DNA from: Fibrobacterota bacterium
GTDB taxonomy: Bacteria; Fibrobacterota; Fibrobacteria; UBA5070
Length of the DNA stretch: 64,000 nt
Assembly (NCBI GenBank): GCA_016715065.1
Contig: JADKBN010000029.1
Span: 682,001 to 746,000 of the forward strand
Reading direction: 5' to 3'
Position numbers and translations under genes: made by a program. Positions within the stretch are counted from its first letter, which is position 1. Every line of letters begins with the position of its first letter. This document shows positions 58,479 to 64,000 of the stretch, piece after piece. The notes beneath the pieces were generated by a model. That model saw nothing but the letters and a program-made list of their open reading frames with translations. It had not been told where the DNA came from and made no database searches.

Positions 58479-59888
58479 ATGGACACCGATTCGATTTCGG
58501 TCTTCGCCGAACGCAAGGGGCAGATCCTCGTCGCCGGAAGCGGGCAGGAAACCATTTCCTGCGACAAGCAAAGCCTTTCCGGTGCGGTCTCTCAGCGCGC
58601 CTGCGTGTTTTGCGGAGCGCGTGTGGTGTTGTATCCGATCGCCGACGCGTTGCACCTGGTGCACGGCCCCATCGGTTGCGCCGCCTACACCTGGGACATC
58701 CGCGGTGCGCTGTCCAGCGGACCTGAATTGCACCGCATGTCGTTTTCCACCGACATGCGCGAGCGCGAGGTGATATTCGGCGCGGAAAAGAAATTGGAAC
58801 AGTCGCTGCGCGAACTCATCGAGAAGTACCAGCCCAAGGGAGCCTTCGTGTATTCCACCTGCGTGGCGGGTGTGATCGGCGACGACATCGAAGCCGTGTG
58901 CAAGCGCGTGGAAAAGGACGTGGGCATTCCGGTGATCGCCGTCCAATCGGAAGGCTTCAAGGGAAACAAGCGCGCCGGATACAGCGCCGCGTGCAAGGCC
59001 ATCGACCGCCTGGTGGGAACCGGCGACACCACGGGCATCGGCCCCCTTTCCATCAACATCCTGGGCGATTTCAATCTGGCCGGCGAGATCTGGCTCATCC
59101 GCCAGTACTACGAGAAGATGGGCCTGCAAGTGGTGGCCAACATCACGGGCGATGGTCGCATCGACGACATCCGCAAAAGCCACGGCGCCAAACTCAACGT
59201 GGTGCAGTGCTCCGGTGCCACGATGGAACTGGCCAAGTACATGAAGGAAAAGCACGACGTGCCGTTCCTTCGCGTGTCGTACTTCGGGATCGAGGACATG
59301 GCCGAATCCCTCTACGCGGTGGCCCGCCATTTCCAGGACGTGGATTGGCAGGTGATGGAGCGAGCCAGGAAGATCGTGGCCGACGAACTCCTGACTCTGG
59401 TCCCGGAAATGAAGGCTCTGAAAAAGCGCCTCCAGGGAAAGACCGCGGCCATCTACGTGGGTGGAGCGTTCAAGGCCTTCTCGTTGATCAAAGCCTTCCG
59501 CCACCTGGGCATGAAGGTCACCTTGGTGGGATCGCAAACGGGCACCGAAGAAGACTACCGCGAAATCCAGCAGGTCTGCGATCCGGGCACGGTGATCGTG
59601 GACGACGCCAACCCGCTGGAGCTGGGAGCGTTTCTGCGCGACAACGACGTGGACATCCTGGTGGGAGGCGTGAAGGAGCGGCCCATCGCCTACAAGTTGG
59701 GTTTGGGTTTTTGCGACCACAACCACGAGCGCAAGTTGGCGCTCGAGGGTTTTCTGGGAATGCGAAATTTCGCCAAGGAAGTGGCCGCCACCGTGGAAAG
59801 CCCCATCTGGAGGCTGGTGCCGCGGCGGATCGGGCGCACCACGGCCGGAACCGCCCATTCGACGGAAGTCGTCGGAAAGGAGTCCTGA
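58479..59888 (+). CDS. nifE: FeMo-cofactor scaffold protein alpha subunit
   Basis: 469 residues, NifD paralogue. Cluster cysteines C42/C45 (ACVFCGA), C67 (GPIGCAAYTW) and C-containing YSTCVAGVIGDD are present; EGFKGNKRAGY replaces the NifD active-site segment and no FeMo-co histidine pattern is seen at the NifD position, as expected for NifE. With NifN it receives NifB-co and matures it to FeMo-co. ATG at 58479 follows GAGGAGGG. nifN starts 1 nt after the stop. Confidence 0.95.
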   Translation: MDTDSISVFAERKGQILVAGSGQETISCDKQSLSGAVSQRACVFCGARVVLYPIADALHLVHGPIGCAAYTWDIRGALSSGPELHRMSFSTDMREREVIFGAEKKLEQSLRELIEKYQPKGAFVYSTCVAGVIGDDIEAVCKRVEKDVGIPVIAVQSEGFKGNKRAGYSAACKAIDRLVGTGDTTGIGPLSINILGDFNLAGEIWLIRQYYEKMGLQVVANITGDGRIDDIRKSHGAKLNVVQCSGATMELAKYMKEKHDVPFLRVSYFGIEDMAESLYAVARHFQDVDWQVMERARKIVADELLTLVPEMKALKKRLQGKTAAIYVGGAFKAFSLIKAFRHLGMKVTLVGSQTGTEEDYREIQQVCDPGTVIVDDANPLELGAFLRDNDVDILVGGVKERPIAYKLGLGFCDHNHERKLALEGFLGMRNFAKEVAATVESPIWRLVPRRIGRTTAGTAHSTEVVGKES

Positions 59889-59889
59889 G

Positions 59890-61275
59890 ATGATCAAGAC
59901 GATGGATGCGAAAAAGCGCGAGCCGTGGGTTTCCACCGCCAACCCCTGTCACCAGTGCCGGCCGTTGGGCGCCATGGTGGCCTTCCAGGGAGTGGAGGGA
60001 TGCGTTCCCTTCCTGCACGGGTCTCAGGGTTGCGCCACCTACATGCGCCGCTACCTGATCAGCCACTTTCGCGAGCCCGTGGACATCGCTTCTTCCAGCG
60101 TCTCGGAAAAAGAGGCGGTGCTGGGCGGCGGGCCGTCCTTGCGCAAGGGACTTCGCAATGTCACGGAAAAGTACGGCGCCAAGGTGGTGGGATTGGCAAC
60201 CACCTGCCTCACCGAGACCACCGGCGAAGACCTGGGAATGCTCGTGCACGAGTGGGACAAGGAGGTCCTGGAACACCCGCTGGAAGCCGGGAATCCGGAA
60301 ATTGTCAAGGTGGCCTGCCCCAGCTACGACGGCACCCACATGGACGGATTCCATGGCGCGACCCGGGCCTTGGTGGAACACTTCGCCGAAGCCACCGCAC
60401 CCCACGGCGGAATGACGTTGTTTCCCAACTTCGTGTCGCCGGCCGATCTCCGCCATCTGCGGGAGATGATCACCGCTTTCGGGATGGGCGCGACCTTGGT
60501 TCCGGATTACTCCGAGCGGCTGGATGGCCCCGCCCTGGCCGAGATGCCCACGATGGCCGAGGGTGGAACCGCCATGGAAGCCATGCGAGCATTGCCGGGC
60601 AGCCGCATGGCCGTGGAGTTCGGACGCACCATCCCTGAAAAACTTTCGGCCAACGCGGTCTTGAAGGACAAATGGAACGTGCCGGTGCGCACCCTGGGGT
60701 TGCCCATCGGGATCCGCGAATCCGACGCCTTCTTCGCGGTTTTGGAAGAGGCTTCCGGACGTGAAACCCCCGCCGAATGGCAACTGGAGCGCGGGCGATT
60801 GATCGATGCCTGCGTGGACGCGCACAAGTATCTGGCGGGTCGGACCGCAGTGGTGTTCGGGGACGAAGACATGGTCGTGGGGCTGGTGGCCTTCTTGACG
60901 GAAATTGGCGTCAAGACCACCCTGGTGGCCTCCGGCGGAAAAAGCGGTCGGCTCGCTTCCGAAATCGAACGGGTCACCAGGTCTTTCCTGGAAGAACCGC
61001 CTCGGGTCCTTTCGGACGCCGACTTCCGCGATGTGGAAGATTGCGTGGAAAGCCAGCAAGCGGACTTCTTCATTGGCCACGCCAAGGGGTACAAGATCTC
61101 GCGGCGCCGCGACGTGCCGCTGGTGCGGGTGGGCTTTCCCTTGCACGACCGCTTCGGCGGGCAGCGCATGCTGCACGTGGGTTGGCGCGGCGCATTGAAC
61201 CTTCTGGACACCATCGTGAACGCGATCCTGGAGAAACGCCAGGACGATTCACCGGTGGGCTACTCGTACTTGTGA
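59890..61275 (+). CDS. nifN: FeMo-cofactor scaffold protein beta subunit
   Basis: 461 residues, NifK paralogue. NPCHQCRPLGAM and LHGSQGCATYMRR carry the cluster cysteines; TTCLTETTGEDLGM replaces the NifK signature. Its length and continuity with nifE and nifB support NifN. Translationally coupled to nifE (1-nt gap); nifB follows after 50 nt. Confidence 0.95.
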   Translation: MIKTMDAKKREPWVSTANPCHQCRPLGAMVAFQGVEGCVPFLHGSQGCATYMRRYLISHFREPVDIASSSVSEKEAVLGGGPSLRKGLRNVTEKYGAKVVGLATTCLTETTGEDLGMLVHEWDKEVLEHPLEAGNPEIVKVACPSYDGTHMDGFHGATRALVEHFAEATAPHGGMTLFPNFVSPADLRHLREMITAFGMGATLVPDYSERLDGPALAEMPTMAEGGTAMEAMRALPGSRMAVEFGRTIPEKLSANAVLKDKWNVPVRTLGLPIGIRESDAFFAVLEEASGRETPAEWQLERGRLIDACVDAHKYLAGRTAVVFGDEDMVVGLVAFLTEIGVKTTLVASGGKSGRLASEIERVTRSFLEEPPRVLSDADFRDVEDCVESQQADFFIGHAKGYKISRRRDVPLVRVGFPLHDRFGGQRMLHVGWRGALNLLDTIVNAILEKRQDDSPVGYSYL

Positions 61276-61325
61276 CGGCCAAGGCCGCCAATTTCCGTCA
61301 GCAAACGCAAACAAGGAGAACGGTC

Positions 61326-62606
61326 ATGGTCGAGACAAGGCTTCCAGTAGAGCGGCACCCCTGCTTCAGCGAAGACAAGAAGCACGAATTCGGACGCATC
61401 CACCTGCCGGTGGCTCCCAAGTGCAACATCCAGTGCGCGTATTGCTCGCGCAAGACGGATTGCCCCAACGAGAGCCGTCCGGGCGTGTCCAGCCGCGTGC
61501 TGGCGCCCAAGGAAGCCGCCGCGTATCTGCACCGGGCGATCGCCGCCGAGCCGCGCATCGCGGTGTGCGGCATCGCTGGTCCCGGTGATCCGTTCGCCAA
61601 TACCGACGTGACGATGGAAACTCTCCGTCTGATCCGCGACACGGCTCCGGAAATGCTCCTGTGCGTTTCTTCCAATGGCTTGGGTCTCACCGAAGAGGTC
61701 GTCAACGGCTTGGCCGAGGTGCGCGTGTCGCACATGACGATCACCATCAACGCGGTGGATCCCGAGGTGGGAGCGAAGGTCTACGCTTGGGTCCGCGACG
61801 GCAAAAAAACCTACCGGGGCGTCGAAGGCGCCAAGCTTCTGATGGAACGGCAACTGGCTGCCATCCCTATGTTCAAGTCGCACGGCATCGAAGTGAAGAT
61901 CAACACCGTGATTGTCCCGGGCATCAACGACCACCATGTGGAAGACATCGCCCGCGTGGTCTCGGAACTCGGCGCCGACGTCCACAACTTGATTCCCATG
62001 ACCCCGGCTCCCGGAGCCCTCTTCGAAGATCTTTCCGAGCCCGATGCCAACATGATGCACCGTGCGCGCCGCGGATCGGGCAAGTACCTCAAGCAGATGA
62101 TGCACTGCCAGCGTTGCCGCGCCGACGCCGTGGGACTCCTGGAGGAGGACCGCTCGCGGGAATTCGCGGCGCTCATGGACGAGGCGCGCGACGAAGTGGC
62201 GCGCGATCGCCCCTACGTTGCCGTGGCCACCCAGGAAGGTGTTTTGGTGAACCAGCACCTGGGCGTAGCCGACCGGGTCCAGATCTGGGAACGCTCCGAT
62301 GACGGATTCCGTCTGATCGCCGACCGCCCCTGTCCTTCCCCCGGAGCAGGCGGATCGCGTTGGGACGAACTGGCGGATGTGGTATCCGATTGCCGGGCCA
62401 TTTTGGTGGCGGCGGCGGGCGAAGCCCCTCGCAAGGCGTTGGAAGCCAAGGGCGTGGCGGTGTGCGAGATGGAAGGCCTGATCGACGACGCGCTGGAAAC
62501 GGTGTACGGTGGACAGGACGTGGCCAAGCTGCGGGCGCGACGCAACGGTCTGGGCAGCGCCTGCGGCTGCGGCAAGGTGCGCGAACCGGGAACGGGCTGC
62601 GGGTAG
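61326..62606 (+). CDS. nifB: NifB: radical SAM FeMo-cofactor biosynthesis protein with NifX-like domain
   Basis: 426 residues. Radical SAM cluster C33-x3-C37-x2-C40 (KCNIQCAYC) with the extra conserved TDCPNESRPGV, GIAGPGDPFAN and NLIPMTPAPG; MHCQRCRADAVG supplies further cysteines. From about residue 294 a NifX/dinitrogenase cofactor-type domain follows (VATQEGVLVNQHLGVADR), the two-domain NifB layout. A Cys-rich tail (ACGCGK, GTGCG) is less usual. It makes the 8Fe-9S-C NifB-co. AAGGAG lies 8 nt before the ATG. Confidence 0.95.
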   Translation: MVETRLPVERHPCFSEDKKHEFGRIHLPVAPKCNIQCAYCSRKTDCPNESRPGVSSRVLAPKEAAAYLHRAIAAEPRIAVCGIAGPGDPFANTDVTMETLRLIRDTAPEMLLCVSSNGLGLTEEVVNGLAEVRVSHMTITINAVDPEVGAKVYAWVRDGKKTYRGVEGAKLLMERQLAAIPMFKSHGIEVKINTVIVPGINDHHVEDIARVVSELGADVHNLIPMTPAPGALFEDLSEPDANMMHRARRGSGKYLKQMMHCQRCRADAVGLLEEDRSREFAALMDEARDEVARDRPYVAVATQEGVLVNQHLGVADRVQIWERSDDGFRLIADRPCPSPGAGGSRWDELADVVSDCRAILVAAAGEAPRKALEAKGVAVCEMEGLIDDALETVYGGQDVAKLRARRNGLGSACGCGKVREPGTGCG

Positions 62607-62641
62607 CGGGGGAAGGGCTGGGGGATTGGTTCCGGCATCCA

Positions 62642-63796
62642 TCAGGACGCCGGAAACAGTTCCTTGCTTGTCCCCAGGTCGGACATCGGGACGGCTTCCA
62701 CGCGATCCGACAACGGATAGCGTTTGATTCCTGGGTGGACGATCGCCACACGCTCCAGGTCCAGGTCCAGCAGCGCGTTGCGGATGGAGGGTGTGACCTG
62801 GGGCGAGTCGGTGCGCTTGATCTCAACACCGAAGAGCTTGCCGTGGCGCGAGAGCACCAGGTCCATCTCGGCGCCCTGGTGGGTGGCCCAGAACCAGGCC
62901 TCGTCATGCGGCTGGGTGGACAGAATTTGTTCGATTGCGAAGCCTTCCCAAGAAGCTCCCGCCTTGGGGTGTTCCAGTAGCGCCTTTTCCGTCTCCAGGC
63001 CCATGAGCTGGTGGAACAATCCGCTGTCGCGCACGTACACCTTGGGCGATTTCACTTGACGTTTTCCGACATTGGCGTGGTATGGCTGCAATTGGCGCAG
63101 CATCTGGGCGTCGGTGAGCAGGTCCAGGTAGCGGCGAACGGTCGATTCATTCACGCCAAGCGACCGCGCGGGATCGGCTGCGTTCCAGATCTGTCCGTGG
63201 TAGTGCGCGACCATCAGCCAGAATCGCCGCAGCGCGGTGGCGCCCACACGCACGCCCCACTGGGGCAGGTCGCGCTCCAGAATGGTCTGGATGAACTGCT
63301 TGCGCCAGGCCATGCTCTGCTTGTGGGTCGGTGCCAGATAGGCGAGAGGAAAACCGCCGCGCAACCAAAGAGGTCGCTCGTGTTCTGGTCCGGTTTCGCA
63401 AAGCGAGAATCCACCCATGTTCACTAGTTCCATGCGGCCCGCCAAGCTCTCCGAACTCTGCCGCATCAGCTCGCCCGAGGCGCTTCCCAGCACCAGGAAT
63501 CGGGCGGGATGCCCCCTGCGATCGGCCAACACGCGCAACGTGGGAAACAGCTCGGGTCGACGCTGGATTTCGTCGATCACCACCATTCCTCGCAGAGGAG
63601 CCAGCGCTGTCATTGGCTCGTCCAGCCGTGCCAAGCTACCAGGGTCTTCGAGGTCGAAGTAGTTGACGGAATCCTCGGGAACCAGCTCGCGGGCCAAGGT
63701 GGTTTTGCCGCACTGGCGCGGCCCGATCAAGACCACGACCCGGCTGCGTTCCAGTGCCTCACGAATGGCTTCAAGGTGTGGGTGGCGGTGTATCAC
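62642..63796 (-). CDS. AAA-family ATPase with DUF4143 domain
   Basis: 384 residues. Walker A GPRQCGKTTLA, Walker B VVIDEIQRRPELF, sensor LGSASGELM; the C-terminus has the DUF4143 winged helix and nuclease-like fold (GASWEGFAIEQIL, EMDLVLSRHGKLFGVEIK). These ATPases are common and may act in regulation or as parts of selfish modules; their role is not settled. The GTG at 63796 is chosen because an operator-like palindrome (63806-63850) lies immediately upstream; ATGs at 63910 and 63934 would include the palindrome in the coding region. Convergent with nifB. Confidence 0.85.
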   Translation of the reverse strand: MIHRHPHLEAIREALERSRVVVLIGPRQCGKTTLARELVPEDSVNYFDLEDPGSLARLDEPMTALAPLRGMVVIDEIQRRPELFPTLRVLADRRGHPARFLVLGSASGELMRQSSESLAGRMELVNMGGFSLCETGPEHERPLWLRGGFPLAYLAPTHKQSMAWRKQFIQTILERDLPQWGVRVGATALRRFWLMVAHYHGQIWNAADPARSLGVNESTVRRYLDLLTDAQMLRQLQPYHANVGKRQVKSPKVYVRDSGLFHQLMGLETEKALLEHPKAGASWEGFAIEQILSTQPHDEAWFWATHQGAEMDLVLSRHGKLFGVEIKRTDSPQVTPSIRNALLDLDLERVAIVHPGIKRYPLSDRVEAVPMSDLGTSKELFPAS

Positions 63797-63805
63797 GCCA
63801 ATAAT

Positions 63806-63850
63806 ATACCATGAAAATCTACGCCTAGATGCAGGAAATTCATGGTATAT
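63806..63850. promoter_or_regulatory. Palindromic operator candidate upstream of the DUF4143 ATPase
   Basis: TATACCATGAA (63806-63816) and TTCATGGTATA (63840-63850) are exact inverted copies around a 23-nt spacer, in an AT-rich island in otherwise GC-rich DNA. The spacing is about two helical turns plus, suiting a dimeric repressor. Confidence 0.6.
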
Positions 63851-63906
63851 AGCGGCGGGCAAAGTGGCATTGAACACCAATTGCGTGGTGTTTTTCGAGA
63901 TGGAGC

Positions 63907-63936
63907 GCATGCCGGATCCGTGAGGGTCCGGCATGC
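63907..63936. terminator. Hairpin near the window end, terminator-like
   Basis: GCATGCCGGA (63907-63916) and TCCGGCATGC (63927-63936) form a 10-bp stem; on the plus strand TTGAGCCGTTTT follows. The gene it would terminate is not evident. No gene is seen between 63851 and the window end. Confidence 0.4.
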
Positions 63937-64000
63937 TTGAGCCGTTTTAAAAAGTCATCGAAGCTGGATGGAGATGGTCCGATCTCTCCCTTCCGTAATT

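Overview
The window most likely comes from a free-living, saccharolytic, diazotrophic member of the Fibrobacterota or a close relative. The evidence is a 2,268-residue fibro-slime protein, a TIGR02147-family regulator, a DUF4954 hexapeptide protein, an LL-diaminopimelate aminotransferase, secreted GH5 and GH3 glycosidases with sorting-type beta domains, and a nitrogenase whose NifH and NifD look like the anaerobe-type (cluster III) group. The assignment is by gene content only. Base composition is moderately GC-rich throughout and I saw no integrated element, CRISPR array, tRNA or rRNA.

Layout. 0-2.5 kb: partial NFACT-like gene (minus), then a zinc-knuckle protein and maltokinase. 2.7-7.4 kb: EamA transporter, then a four-gene minus-strand signalling operon (FlgN-like helical protein, PAS histidine kinase, NtrC-type regulator, second kinase). 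7.6-18.7 kb: Ser/Thr kinase variant coupled to an outer-membrane barrel, riboflavin synthase, a GH2-like protein, DedA, DUF486, SirB1-like, GH5 endoglucanase, an IMPase-family phosphatase and a DUF3592 protein. 18.7-20.6 kb: leuA behind a sigma70 promoter and a five-leucine leader peptide. 20.6-27.7 kb: minus-strand housekeeping run (esterase, HD nucleotidase, pseudo-HATPase membrane protein, birA, DUF4954, dapL, small OMP). 28-35 kb: the giant fibro-slime protein with six D-x-N-G-D-G modules. 35.4-40.6 kb: TIGR02147 regulator and two tandem paralogous lipoproteins, the first frameshifted. 40.6-43.3 kb: lipoprotein esterase and a broken InlB-repeat protein. 43.7-46.8 kb: fba-sucC-sucD. 47-49.9 kb: GH3 and GNAT. 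49.9-62.6 kb: nitrogen fixation. 62.6-64 kb: a DUF4143 ATPase.

Nitrogen-fixation island. draT, draG and a Nif11 protein run leftward. nifH1-nifD-nifK-2Fe2S ferredoxin, a separate nifH2, and nifE-nifN-nifB run rightward. The three rightward transcription units (nifH1DK, nifH2, nifENB) each start behind a sigma54-like element TGGCAYG-N4-TTGAW, and each upstream region is crowded with copies of the heptamer TGNCAAT/ATTGNCA, which I propose is the operator of a dedicated nif regulator. No nifI1/nifI2 PII genes lie between nifH and nifD, where anaerobe-type clusters usually carry them. The DraT/DraG pair beside the cluster suggests that switch-off here is by reversible ADP-ribosylation of NifH; the target arginine is present in both NifH copies.

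Data quality. sucC carries two compensating 1-nt indels, the first lipoprotein one, and the InlB-repeat gene several. Some may be assembly errors, so these genes should be judged against reads before being called pseudogenes.
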